64,000 nt of DNA from assembly GCA_019359435.1 (NCBI GenBank), contig JAHHHI010000062.1:62001-126000 (forward strand). Direction: 5' to 3'. Position numbers and translations under genes: made by a program. The notes under the pieces are model-generated. The model saw only the letters and a program-made list of their open reading frames with translations. It did not search any database and was not told the origin of the DNA. The stretch comes from Kaiparowitsia implicata GSE-PSE-MK54-09C (GTDB taxonomy: Bacteria; Cyanobacteriota; Cyanobacteriia; Elainellales; Elainellaceae). This document shows positions 39,333 to 50,033 of this stretch, in pieces (the stretch's first letter is position 1; each line of letters begins with the position of its first letter).

Positions 39333-40403
39333 CTAGTTCATTTTCGAAAGACTAATGCGAGGATCAACAATCTTAAGCAGCAGATCCGCTAGGATATTGC
39401 CCACGATTAACATCACTGCCGCCATCATTAAGCTTGCCATCACCAAGTAAAGATCCTGCGCGACCACCGCCTGCAGAATCATGCGCCCCAACCCCGGCCA
39501 GTTAAAAAAGTTCTCGGTAATGAATGCACCGCTGAGCAAGTTCGCAAATTCAAACCCCAGCAGTGTAATCAAGGGGTTCACCGCATTGCGTAGGGCATGG
39601 ACATAGATGACGCGGTTTTCTGGCAAGCCCTTAGCACGAGCCGTTTGAATGTAGTCTTGCCGCAGCACATCGAGCAGTTGCCCCCGCGTAATGCGCTGCA
39701 ACCCAGCAAAGCCAGTAATGCTGAGGGCAATGGTGGGCAGAATCATGTGCCAGCCAATGTCTAAAATTTTGCCAAAGAGAGAAAAATCAGCATGATTGAT
39801 GCTAGTCATGCCACCAACCGGAAAGATCGGTGAGAGCTGTTGGGCTAGAAACAGCAACAGCAACCCCGTAATCAGCGTCGGAAAGCCCTGACCGATGTAG
39901 CTGATAATGCGCACCAGCCGGTCAATGAACTGATCTTGCCGCACGGCCCCAATCACGCCCAGAGGCACGGCGATCGCCCAAGTCAGCACAATCGACGTAA
40001 TCGATAGCAACAGCGTCGCCGGAATCCGCTCCCAAATTAGCGACGACACTGAGCGTTGTGAATAGATAAAACTTACGCCAAAGTCACCCCGCGTCAAAAT
40101 GTTTCGCAGCCATAGAAAGTACTGCTCAATGGCTGGCCGATCCAACCCAAACTGCTGCTGAAACGCTTCTAGAGTTTCGGGGGTAATGCGCGGGTCTTGC
40201 CGCAGCACGTCTAGATAATTGCCCGGTGCAAGCTGAATAATAAAAAAGCTGAGGGCAGAGGCCAGCAGCAGCGTCAGCGCTCCCTGGGCTAGCCGCTTCA
40301 CCACATAAATCAGCACATCGCCGGTAAACAGCCGTGCTAAGCCCTCGAGGAGCGATTGTAGACGGGTAGGATTGGCTGGGGCTGGGGCCGGAGTCAGTGT
40401 CAT
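39333..40403 (-). CDS. ABC transporter permease, DppB/OppB family
   Basis: Inner-membrane permease of 356 residues with about six helices. It fits the peptide/nickel uptake class: FFIIQLAPGNYLDVLRQDP at the start, and the ATPase-contacting EAA loop DYIQTARAKGLPENRVIYV then HALRNAVNPLITLLG. No partner permease (DppC), ATPase or binding protein is adjacent; scattered dpp/opp genes are common in cyanobacteria. Substrate cannot be predicted. An N-terminal ~30 residue Pro-rich cytosolic lead (APAPANPTR) is unusual. Confidence 0.9.
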   Translation of the reverse strand: MTLTPAPAPANPTRLQSLLEGLARLFTGDVLIYVVKRLAQGALTLLLASALSFFIIQLAPGNYLDVLRQDPRITPETLEAFQQQFGLDRPAIEQYFLWLRNILTRGDFGVSFIYSQRSVSSLIWERIPATLLLSITSIVLTWAIAVPLGVIGAVRQDQFIDRLVRIISYIGQGFPTLITGLLLLFLAQQLSPIFPVGGMTSINHADFSLFGKILDIGWHMILPTIALSITGFAGLQRITRGQLLDVLRQDYIQTARAKGLPENRVIYVHALRNAVNPLITLLGFEFANLLSGAFITENFFNWPGLGRMILQAVVAQDLYLVMASLMMAAVMLIVGNILADLLLKIVDPRISLSKMN

Positions 40404-40466
40404 GGGTGAACCAGAAGTAAGTCGGAAGGCGCGTCTGGCCGATGCGGAGAACTAGCGCGTCGCATC

Positions 40467-40979
40467 CTAATAATCTACCAGGGTAATAATCGGTGCCTTA
40501 GGTAGGCGTTGCCGACCATTCAAAAAGAGAAGTTCAATAATGAACCCAAACCCGGCGAGTTCACATCCGGTTTGCTGCACCAGATTGGCGGTAGCGGCGG
40601 CGGTTCCCCCGGTGGCGATCACGTCATCTACGATCAACACCCGACTGGGCGGCGAGGCGGCATCTTGGTGGATCTCTAACCCATCGGTGCCATATTCCAA
40701 ATCATATTGAATCGAGTGAACAGCCGCAGGCAGTTTGCCGGGCTTGCGCACAGGAATGAACCCGGCATTGAGCTTATAGGCCAAGGGTGCGCCAAAGATA
40801 AATCCACGGGACTCCATCCCAACTACATAGTCAACTGATAGGTCAGCGCAGCGCTCGGCCAGGGTGTCGATGGTGTAGCGCAGCCCTTCGGCGTTTTGTA
40901 AGAGAGTGGTAATGTCCCGAAAAACTACGCCAGGCTTGGGAAAATCTGGAATATCGCGAATCAGCGATTTGAGATCCAT
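40467..40979 (-). CDS. apt: adenine phosphoribosyltransferase
   Basis: Purine salvage enzyme making AMP from adenine and PRPP; 170 residues. The PRPP loop [18 protein letters not shown], the N-terminal [18 protein letters not shown] and [14 protein letters not shown] are family signatures. It fits functionally with mtnP, which releases adenine. It lies 63 bp upstream of the ABC permease on the same strand, possibly co-transcribed. Confidence 0.97.
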   Translation of the reverse strand: MDLKSLIRDIPDFPKPGVVFRDITTLLQNAEGLRYTIDTLAERCADLSVDYVVGMESRGFIFGAPLAYKLNAGFIPVRKPGKLPAAVHSIQYDLEYGTDGLEIHQDAASPPSRVLIVDDVIATGGTAAATANLVQQTGCELAGFGFIIELLFLNGRQRLPKAPIITLVDY

Positions 40980-41147
40980 ACGGGTCGATTTACGGGAACG
41001 GGGAATACGAAAACCTGAATCGTAGATATCTTAGCATTCACCCTCTAGATTGCTCGGTCTGTTGCTGATCTTCTGGGGACGGGCAACAACCCAGACCCAG
41101 CAATCATCGGGGTATTCTATCTCTGCTCTAAATCTCTGGCCTAGCGG

Positions 41148-42365
41148 TCAATACACTCGATCGGCTGAGCGATCGCGCCGCGTCGAAAAGTTCTCAAACC
41201 AGCCGCGTCGTTTGAAGTAGAAAACCTGGAGTAGGGCGATCGCCCCCATAACTCCCACGCACACAGGATAGCCCCAATACCATTCCAGTTCTGGCATATT
41301 AAAGGGCGATCGCCCTGGATCAAAGTTCATGCCATAGACTCCGGCAATAAACGTTAACGGAATAAACACACTAGATACCACCGTCAGCACCTTCATCACC
41401 TCATTCATCCGGTTGCTGACTGACGAGAGATACACATCCATCAAACTCGACGCCACCTCGCGATAGGTTTCCACCATATCCAGCACCTGCACCGCATGGT
41501 CGTAGCAGTCTCGCAGGTACAGCCGCACTTCAGGACTCACCAAATCTCCCGAATCTCGAATCAGCGAGTTTATGGCATCTCGCTGAGGCCAGATAGTGCG
41601 TCGCAAGGTCAGCAACCCACGCTTAATGTCGTGAATTTTTTGCAGCGTCTGCTGACTGGGATTCGCCACCACTTCGTCTTCTAGCTCTTCCAGCATCTCG
41701 CCATAGTCTTCAAGTACCGGAAAGAAGCCATCAATGATCGCATCAATCAACGCATAGGCTAAGTAGTCTGTGCCCTGGTTGCGAATGATGCCTTTGGCAA
41801 GGCGCAACCGTGATCGCACAGGCTCTAGGCAGTCATATTCAGCTTCTTCTTGCACCGTGAGCAAATATGTTTTGCCCCAGATCAAGCTCACCTGCTCACT
41901 AAAAAATCCCGTTCCGTTACCGGTTGGGGTGACCATACGCGCAATATAGAGAACCTGATCCTGATATTCCTCAAACTTAGGGCGTTGGGGCACATTCACG
42001 ATATCTTCTAACACCAAGGGATGCAGATGAAAGACCTGACCCAGCCGTTGCAAAATATCTTCGCTTCCTAAGCCTTGCACATCAATCCACGTGATGGTAT
42101 CTTCGGCTTCGATGTAAGGAATGCAAGCTTCGGGAGCCTCGACTCGCCGTTGAAGGGCGGAGGTGCTGGAGTAGTCAATCACCTCGATCACAGGCGGAGA
42201 GGCATCTGTCTCAATGTCGAGGGTGCCGGGGACTGCTCCCGGTTCTGAATAAGCGTAGTCCAATGATGTACTGTCGTCCTCGTCCTCGAATTGAGAGAAC
42301 GGCCTGCGGGTCTGCATAGGCGTTCGATAGCGGTGGCGAGCAACGGACTTGAAGTGGAGAGACAT
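41148..42365 (-). CDS. corA: magnesium/cobalt transporter CorA
   Basis: Pentameric Mg2+ channel, 405 residues. The GMN selectivity motif is in AGVYGMNFDPG between two C-terminal helices (VVSSVFIPLTFIAGVYG and VCVGVMGAIALLQVFYF). The large cytoplasmic N-terminal funnel contains TWIDVQGLGSEDI and HPLVLEDIVNVPQRPKFEE. The extra N-terminal ~60 acidic residues are variable and the true start could be a few codons later. Confidence 0.95.
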   Translation of the reverse strand: MSLHFKSVARHRYRTPMQTRRPFSQFEDEDDSTSLDYAYSEPGAVPGTLDIETDASPPVIEVIDYSSTSALQRRVEAPEACIPYIEAEDTITWIDVQGLGSEDILQRLGQVFHLHPLVLEDIVNVPQRPKFEEYQDQVLYIARMVTPTGNGTGFFSEQVSLIWGKTYLLTVQEEAEYDCLEPVRSRLRLAKGIIRNQGTDYLAYALIDAIIDGFFPVLEDYGEMLEELEDEVVANPSQQTLQKIHDIKRGLLTLRRTIWPQRDAINSLIRDSGDLVSPEVRLYLRDCYDHAVQVLDMVETYREVASSLMDVYLSSVSNRMNEVMKVLTVVSSVFIPLTFIAGVYGMNFDPGRSPFNMPELEWYWGYPVCVGVMGAIALLQVFYFKRRGWFENFSTRRDRSADRVY

Positions 42366-42560
42366 GGCGATCGCCTATAAAATCTGCTCTCATCCTATTG
42401 CAACCATTGGGTAGATTAAATCAACATTTTCGTAGAACTCTTGCACAGCAAGGATTCTGCAAAAATAAGCGTTTAACCCAGCGCGTTCGGTGTGATGGCT
42501 CTGGTCTTTGACAGCAACCCAACCGAAAGAAAGCTATTGCCCCAAAGTCCACCAAAAAAC

Positions 42561-42598
42561 AGCCGGAGTTCCTCACAGTCACGCGAGGAACTCCGGCT
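42561..42598 (-). terminator. intrinsic terminator of groEL
   Basis: AGCCGGAGTTCCTC (42561-42574) pairs perfectly with GAGGAACTCCGGCT (42585-42598) across a 10-nt loop. On the minus strand the stem is followed by GTTTTTTGG, a proper T tract. It lies about 40 bp after the groEL stop. Confidence 0.92.
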
Positions 42599-42639
42599 AT
42601 GAGCAATGTGAATGCTTGCAGGCAAGCGACTGCGGGAAA

Positions 42640-44328
<1,689 letters not shown>

Positions 44329-44363
44329 TCATTCACGAATTTGCACAGTTCTCATACAGCAAT

Positions 44364-44390
44364 TTAGCACTCTCCGGGGGTGATTGCTAA
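44364..44390 (-). promoter_or_regulatory. CIRCE element (HrcA operator)
   Basis: TTAGCACTC (44364-44372), nine spacer bases, then GATTGCTAA (44382-44390). The consensus is TTAGCACTC-N9-GAGTGCTAA, so only one base differs. It lies 36 bp upstream of groEL, as expected for HrcA repression. Confidence 0.93.
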
Positions 44391-44602
44391 AAAAGATCAA
44401 CAATTTAGAGGTCTAAGTCGGGGGCGTACCTAAAAAAGGTGACGCAGTGCAGGCTATAGGCACAACTTTCCTAGCGCCATTTTTAGGGAGACCTCGCCGC
44501 GCCAGACTGGCCTCGCAATTCTCAGCGGAGAGAGCGCAGACGCCTAGTTTTAGCGTTGATTATTCTGCTTGCGTGCTGATGCTGGGCAGGTATCAACCAA
44601 GG

Positions 44603-45745
44603 CTAATCAACGGATTGCTCACCCCATAGCCGCAAACTTCTGGCTACGCGGGGCACAAGTGATGGTTGATCAAGCGACAGCGGCTCAGCAGGAGGTGCCT
44701 CCTCTGTGGCCTCGTCTAAAATTTCCGCTTGGTAGGTGACTAAGCCTGCGTCTTCTCCACCAATGCATCGGGCAGCCTGCCAGGATAAATCGAGAGAGCG
44801 ATCGCCCACATAGGGCCCACGGTCGTTGATTCGAACCACAACGGACTGCTGAGTTTTAACATTGGTGACCCGCAAAAAAGTATTGAAGGGCAAGGTTTTG
44901 TGGGCAGCCGTAAGCGCCATCTGGTTAAAGCGCTCGCCATTAGCCGTGAGCCGTCGATGAAAATACGGGCCATACCAAGAGGCCGTGCCTTTGAGCGTGA
45001 GCGGGCTAGCCAGCAGCCCATCCATCGTCATCTGCGCCTGATGCAGAGAGAGCGGGGGCGCATCTAGGGCCTCGCGTAGATTGTTGACCCAGTTGATGGC
45101 GATCAGGTCACTGCTGCGGCCATAGACTTTGGCCTGGGCTTCATGAATGACAAAGAGCGGAGTCTGATCGGCCAGACCAGCAGGCGATCCGTTTAGCCGC
45201 GCAGGCTGAATCTGCTGGGGATCAAAACTGGATCGCTGGAGCATGCGCCGAAAGGTTTGTGCTAGCCGGGTGGCCTCACTGCGGGTCAGCACCTCTGCGA
45301 TCGGCTGCCCCTTGACGCTAACCTGATAGACCGTGGATGCAGCATAGGGAACGGCAGCCGCCTGAGATTCGATGGGACAAAGCTGCAAACTTTGCACATG
45401 GGAGGCAAGGAGAGTGTCAGCTTGAGGGTGCTGGTCTGCCATAATGCGATGAACCGTCACCAAGGGCGGCATTAGCGACAGATGGCGACGGTTAACCCAA
45501 GGCGACACGCGGCCTAGCAGCCCAGTTGGAACCAGCGTCGATGAGCGGTGAAGCGGCTGGTCTGCAGGCTGCCAGGCGAGAGCCTCCGGCTTAGTCGTTA
45601 TCGATTCGACAGGCAATGGAGAGCTAAATCGCGATTCCCAGGTTTCGATAGGTTGGGCAATGGGGGTGGCGGTAGCCCATGGGGCGATCGCCCCGAGCAT
45701 GCCACTTACCCAAACAGCCGCCCAAGCAACTCGTGACGAGTTCAT
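44603..45745 (-). CDS. RlpA-like septal ring lytic transglycosylase
   Basis: An exported protein of 380 residues with a C-terminal double-psi beta-barrel (DPBB) of the RlpA family, at about 255-350: GTASWYGPYFHRRLTANGE, LPFNTFLRVTNVKT and VVRINDRGPYVGDRSLDLS. A signal peptide is present (SSRVAWAAVWVSGMLGAIA). The long middle part is cyanobacterial and of unknown function. RlpA enzymes cut denuded glycan strands at the septum; catalytic activity here is inferred. Confidence 0.88.
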   Translation of the reverse strand: MNSSRVAWAAVWVSGMLGAIAPWATATPIAQPIETWESRFSSPLPVESITTKPEALAWQPADQPLHRSSTLVPTGLLGRVSPWVNRRHLSLMPPLVTVHRIMADQHPQADTLLASHVQSLQLCPIESQAAAVPYAASTVYQVSVKGQPIAEVLTRSEATRLAQTFRRMLQRSSFDPQQIQPARLNGSPAGLADQTPLFVIHEAQAKVYGRSSDLIAINWVNNLREALDAPPLSLHQAQMTMDGLLASPLTLKGTASWYGPYFHRRLTANGERFNQMALTAAHKTLPFNTFLRVTNVKTQQSVVVRINDRGPYVGDRSLDLSWQAARCIGGEDAGLVTYQAEILDEATEEAPPAEPLSLDQPSLVPRVARSLRLWGEQSVD

Positions 45746-46180
45746 GATGACGTTCTACTTTTCTTAAAACCAGCGATCGCAACCCATCACCCGTGGATGA
45801 ACCCCGGTCAATAGCGTGCGTCGTGGGTGTAAATGCAACAGTCTGCCGATGCGCCCATCAGGACGATCCCTGGGATAATCCCACAGTGGGGATCGGCAAA
45901 ACCTTCTATAGAATAGGCGAATTAATCTGAAAGGCAAATAAATTGTGCTTTTCTATACTGACAATTATGAAGTTTTAATAAACTCTTTTCAAGAAATTTA
46001 AAGGCAAGATCCCTCTTGGGAGGGATGGGGCTCAGCGGAGTTTGGGCATTTGAGGCTGACGCCTTGCCTCTCGGGATCTACAAGAAGCCTTCTCCATCAA
46101 GGCGTTTCGCAAATTTTCGGCTTGCGCCTAGCTCGTCCCTAGGCTTGCGTCCTACCGCTGTGATCTCTACGCTATTCCCT
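45746..46180. other. spacer with alternative RNA pairings
   Basis: About 435 bp between divergent genes without a convincing gene; an in-frame extension of the downstream gene back to 46016 is possible but reads oddly (Arg/Ser/Pro-rich). The part 46002-46079 can form either a local hairpin or longer-range pairings. Confidence 0.5.
46002..46079 (+). promoter_or_regulatory. possible leader RNA with competing stems
   Basis: ATCCCTC TTGG GAGGGAT (46009-46026) is a perfect 7-bp hairpin. The same left bases also pair elsewhere: AGGCAAG (46002-46008) with CTTGCCT (46063-46069), and AGATCCC (46007-46013) with GGGATCT (46073-46079). The pairings exclude one another. No known riboswitch class is recognised. 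Confidence 0.35.
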
Positions 46181-47074
46181 ATGGCAGATTTAAAAGAAAC
46201 ATTGATTCCTGACGCGCAGTGGCCCTGTCTGTTGCTGCATCTGGGCAGTTGGCAAGGCAGCTTCGCACGGCTTGATCCCCTGGGCGACCTTCAAACCGAA
46301 ATGCCTACGATCATCCAATTAGCAGGAGAGGATAACAATCAAGCGGTGCGCCAAACCCTGAACTATTACCAGGCTGGGGCTACCGTTTTGAACGACCAGA
46401 CCTTAGAGCGGCAGACGGTGCTGAACTACCGCACGCTGAATCGAGGGGTGCTGTTTTTTGGCAATGGGGCGTTTTCGCAAGGATCGCTGCAATTTAGCCC
46501 CATGGCAGATTTTGGGGGAGAGTTTGGGTTTATTCAGGGCGATCGCCGCTTGCGATTAGTGCAGATGTTTGTGGCAGAGGGCAAGGGCGCACTGTCGGGA
46601 ATCACGCTCATTCGAGAGCGATCGCCCCACAGTATCAGTTCTGAGCAACCTCCACTGACAGTAGACGCACTGCTCGGCTGCTGGAAAGGTCAAGCGGTAA
46701 CGCTCTATCCAGATTGGCGATCGCCCGATGCTTTTCCCACTGAACTCACGCTTGAGCCCATTCCCGATCAGCCGTCTCAGCTGCGACAGCGCTTGATGAT
46801 GCCGTCTCGAACGATCGTCTCTGCCGCCACAATTCAAACCACCTCAGCCGGATCACGGCTGCTGTTTGGGAGCGATCGCCATGCCACCCAAGTCTTGCTG
46901 TTGCCCGACGGAGCCTCCTGCACAACGCCGCTGGCTTGCCCTTCAGGGCAGCCCTTTTTTCTAGAGGCGGGCTGGCTCGTCGCGCCAGACCTGCGGCAGC
47001 GGTTAATTCGCCGCTACGACGCCCAAGGCGGCTGGCAAAGCCTAACGCTGGTTGTCGAGCAGCGAGTTGGCTAA
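46181..47074 (+). CDS. DUF3598 family protein
   Basis: A 297-residue protein of the cyanobacterial DUF3598 family, which I associate with lipocalin-like beta-barrel folds related to phycobilin lyases. WPCLLLHLGSWQGSFARLD is the typical start, with further barrel-like repeats (GVLFFGNGAFSQGSLQF; LLGCWKGQAVTLYPDW). ATG 46181 begins MADLKETLIP; the longer frame is rejected. No chromophore-binding site can be named. Confidence 0.75.
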   Translation: MADLKETLIPDAQWPCLLLHLGSWQGSFARLDPLGDLQTEMPTIIQLAGEDNNQAVRQTLNYYQAGATVLNDQTLERQTVLNYRTLNRGVLFFGNGAFSQGSLQFSPMADFGGEFGFIQGDRRLRLVQMFVAEGKGALSGITLIRERSPHSISSEQPPLTVDALLGCWKGQAVTLYPDWRSPDAFPTELTLEPIPDQPSQLRQRLMMPSRTIVSAATIQTTSAGSRLLFGSDRHATQVLLLPDGASCTTPLACPSGQPFFLEAGWLVAPDLRQRLIRRYDAQGGWQSLTLVVEQRVG

Positions 47075-47096
47075 CATCGCTAACATCCCAAGATCG

Positions 47097-48623
47097 CTAG
47101 CGCGTTCTCTTGCGTCGAGGTTTGGCATGGCCTGACGAGGAACGCTGTGGCTGGTATCCCATGGCGGCGTTATACGCCCGCTCACTAGCCTCGGCAGATT
47201 TGAACAAATCCACCACTGGATGGGGATAATCCACTCCCAGCACCACCCCAAACCGCTGCTGCTCTGCAGAGTTCAACAGCCAGGGCTGATGCACCTTAGG
47301 GGTGGGCACCTGCGCCAATTCGGGTAGCCAGTGCTTCACATATTCGCCTTGGGGATCGTAATCCTTCGATTGCTTCAGGATGTTGAAAAAGCGAAAGCCG
47401 CGAGCATCGTTGCCGACCCCAGCGGTATAGTTCCAGTTGCCATAATTGCTGCACACGTCATAATCAATCAACAGCGACTCAAACCACTCTGCCCCCATCC
47501 GCCAGTCGATACCCAAATTTTTAGTCAGAAAGCTGGCTACGTTCTGTCGGCCCCGGTTTGACATATACCCAGTCGCCGCTAGTTCGCGCAAGTTAGCATC
47601 CACCAAGGGAAACCCAGTCTGGCCTGCACGCCATAGGTCAAACCGCGCCCAGTCTTGCTGCCAGGGTATGGAGATGCCCTGCAAGCCATCTGGCTGAAAT
47701 ACGCGGGTTCCATGCTGGGCACAGATGAAGCGAAAATAGTCGCGCCAGAGCAGCTCAAACACGAGCCAATAGGTCGAGTCGTTTTGGATGCGCTGGGTTT
47801 CGTAGGCCTGCACCTGGGCATGGATGTAGCGGGGCGAAAGGCAGCCCAGCGCCAGCCACGCTGAAAATTTGGAGGAATCATCGGGGTGCAACATGCCGTT
47901 GCGGGTGGCTTTGTAGACTTTGAGGCGATCGCTCTCCCAGAGATAGTCTTGCACCCGCGCCTTGCCCGCTGTCTCGCCCCCCATCCATCGCATCCCGGCA
48001 CGAGCATCGGGTGTCGGGGCGTCTAGTCCCAGCGCAGTCAAAGTCGGCAACTCGCCCACAGCAGATAGTAATTCGGCAGGCAGCGGCGGCAAGCGCGTGG
48101 GCGCTGGCAGCGGCGGATTCACCCCTGACTCTCGCTCAACCTGTTTGCGAAACTGGGTAAAGACGTCTGGCGTTTGGGTGACATCAAAGGGCAGATCATC
48201 GGGATGGTAGAGGGTGTGGCCCCAGTCGGGTTTCACATCCACTCCCAACGGCTGAAGCGCTCGGTTCAAGGCCGTTTCCACCCTCGTCTCTTCGGCTGTT
48301 GCTTCGCGATGGTAATACACTGCGTCGATCTGCAAGTCAGCCACCAGTTGAGGTACTACGTCCTCTGGTTTGCCCTGGCGCACCACTAGGTCACTGCCTA
48401 GGTGGCGGAGAGTCTGACGGAGATCTGCCAAGCTTTCGAGTAAAAACTGAGCGCGAAAGGCCCCCGTTTTGGCAAACCCAAAGTATGTTGTGGAAAACTG
48501 GCGCGGGTCGATGCAGTAGAGCGGAACCAGGTAGCTGGGTTGGTGGGCGATCGCCCGACACAGGGGAGCGTGATCATGCAGACGCAGATCGGTGCGAAAC
48601 CAGAGCAGAATGCGAGAAGCCAT
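47097..48623 (-). CDS. cryptochrome DASH / photolyase-family flavoprotein
   Basis: A 508-residue protein of the photolyase/cryptochrome family, DASH type. The N-terminal alpha/beta domain starts ILLWFRTDLRLHDHAPL with VYYHREATAEE; the FAD domain includes WLALGCLSPRYIHAQVQ, LLWRDYFRFICAQHG and ATGYMSNRGRQNVASFL, and YDVCSNYGNWNYTAGVGND. DASH proteins repair cyclobutane dimers in single-stranded DNA and may sense blue light. A basic tail (GHAKPRRKRTR) ends the protein. Transcribed away from the carbonic anhydrase gene. Confidence 0.93.
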   Translation of the reverse strand: MASRILLWFRTDLRLHDHAPLCRAIAHQPSYLVPLYCIDPRQFSTTYFGFAKTGAFRAQFLLESLADLRQTLRHLGSDLVVRQGKPEDVVPQLVADLQIDAVYYHREATAEETRVETALNRALQPLGVDVKPDWGHTLYHPDDLPFDVTQTPDVFTQFRKQVERESGVNPPLPAPTRLPPLPAELLSAVGELPTLTALGLDAPTPDARAGMRWMGGETAGKARVQDYLWESDRLKVYKATRNGMLHPDDSSKFSAWLALGCLSPRYIHAQVQAYETQRIQNDSTYWLVFELLWRDYFRFICAQHGTRVFQPDGLQGISIPWQQDWARFDLWRAGQTGFPLVDANLRELAATGYMSNRGRQNVASFLTKNLGIDWRMGAEWFESLLIDYDVCSNYGNWNYTAGVGNDARGFRFFNILKQSKDYDPQGEYVKHWLPELAQVPTPKVHQPWLLNSAEQQRFGVVLGVDYPHPVVDLFKSAEASERAYNAAMGYQPQRSSSGHAKPRRKRTR

Positions 48624-49021
48624 GAATGGGGACTATCGGAGGTGGGGACTGAATCGAGCAGGGCTGAATATCGAGTAAGGCTAGTGATGGAACTGTTCAA
48701 AAGGTTTGATAGATGCACCGCCTGGCAGACGGGCGATCGCCCCTCCTTCAGAGTACACTTCTTCTTATAGCGATTTCTGATACCGATTTCTGATAGCGCG
48801 GTTGCTGGCTGACACGAGCCCCTCGCCACAGGCGTCAGCCTATCGCCCGCTAGGGCTGACCCTCGGGCCCGCAACCTCCGATATCGCGCCATTGTCTAGC
48901 CCCGACCGAGTGTAAACAATTTCAGCAAACCGGTGCGATCGCCCCCCAGGTTCTCAGTTTGCGCCTAGGGTTTATAAAGACAGACTGCTCGCCGTCGCAC
49001 CTAATCTCCACCTACACGATT
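48624..49021. other. divergent promoter region, cry-DASH / carbonic anhydrase
   Basis: About 400 bp between divergent genes. It holds a 13-bp doublet with unit CGATTTCTGATA plus one base (48771-48796) and an inverted repeat GGCTGAC (48807-48813) / GTCAGCC (48834-48840). Both promoters should lie here but none stands out. Confidence 0.5.
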
Positions 49022-49972
49022 ATGAAAGACCTGATCAAAGGCATCCACCGCTTTCAAACTGAGTATTACTGCACCCATCAAGATCTCTATCAGGAGCTAG
49101 CGCGGGGGCAGCATCCCAAAGTATTGTTTATTACCTGCTCTGATTCGCGCATTGACCCCTCGCTCTTGTGCCAGGCAGAGCCCGGCGAGATCTTTGAGAT
49201 TCAAAACGCAGGCAATATCATTCCCCCGTATGAATCTACCAATGGCGGCGAGGGTGCAACGATTGAGTATGCCATTGATGCATTGGGCATTCGTCAGATT
49301 GTGATTTGTGGGCATACCCACTGTGGCGCGATGAAGGGCTTGCTCAATTTGCACAAAATTGAGGAAGAGTTACCCCTCGTGCATGGTTGGCTTAAACATG
49401 CTGAAGCCACTCGGCGCGTGCTAAAGGAGCACTACACCCACCTCAGCGGCGAAGACCTGCTGGACGCGGCAGTGTCGGAAAATGTGCTGACTCAGATCGA
49501 AAACCTTCGCACCTATCCCACGATTCGCTCCAAGCTTTATAACAACGAGCTCAAAATCTATGCCTGGACTTACGACATCGACACAGGCGAGGTGATGGCT
49601 TACGATCCCGCCACTCACTCCTATGTGCCGCCTTACAAACTACTCCCTCCCGACGAGCAAGATTTAGAACTGTCGCAGACCTTTGCAGGCTGCGTGCTGC
49701 CTAACCGCGATCCCAAGCATCTGATCTCACCCAATGCCTCCAAAACAGCCTCTAGCCTCTTAGAGTCACCTCCGGGTACGGAGGCCATGCCCGCCGTTGC
49801 GTCTAGCAAAAAGCAGGGGAGTGCGAGTAGACAGGCCCCAGGCCAACCCAATGGGCGATCGCACGTAGACAGCGTGCCAGCCCAACCGAACGAGCGGTTC
49901 CCGTTTATGTATATGCCGCCCGACCAAGCCGACCGCATCTATCGGGGCTCTAAACCCAGATCATCTCGCTAA
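49022..49972 (+). CDS. ccaA: beta-carbonic anhydrase, CcaA-like
   Basis: Beta-class carbonic anhydrase of 316 residues. Zinc ligands are in FITCSDSRIDPSL (Cys and Asp-Arg dyad) and VICGHTHCGAMKG (His and Cys). The catalytic domain ends near residue 215. The next ~100 residues form a polar, Ser/Pro-rich tail, as in the carboxysomal CcaA of beta-cyanobacteria, where the tail binds CcmM. Carboxysome targeting is therefore likely but inferred. ATG 49022 is used, since the upstream 21 codons do not fit the family. Confidence 0.9.
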   Translation: MKDLIKGIHRFQTEYYCTHQDLYQELARGQHPKVLFITCSDSRIDPSLLCQAEPGEIFEIQNAGNIIPPYESTNGGEGATIEYAIDALGIRQIVICGHTHCGAMKGLLNLHKIEEELPLVHGWLKHAEATRRVLKEHYTHLSGEDLLDAAVSENVLTQIENLRTYPTIRSKLYNNELKIYAWTYDIDTGEVMAYDPATHSYVPPYKLLPPDEQDLELSQTFAGCVLPNRDPKHLISPNASKTASSLLESPPGTEAMPAVASSKKQGSASRQAPGQPNGRSHVDSVPAQPNERFPFMYMPPDQADRIYRGSKPRSSR

Positions 49973-50005
49973 GGGGACTAGGGTTGGAGGGTAGGTACTA
50001 GAAGT

Positions 50006-50033
50006 AGAAGATAGGCGCTAGAGGATAGGCGCT
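50006..50033. repeat. 14-bp near-tandem doublet
   Basis: AGAAGATAGGCGCT (50006-50019) is followed directly by AGAGGATAGGCGCT (50020-50033), one mismatch, between the carbonic anhydrase gene and the amidase pseudogene, touching the latter's end. Confidence 0.7.

Noticed and set aside
46016-46180. N-terminal extension of the DUF3598 protein from 46016
   Set aside because: The residues are Arg/Ser/Pro-rich and unlike the family, which starts at MADLKETL; the DNA there is structured.
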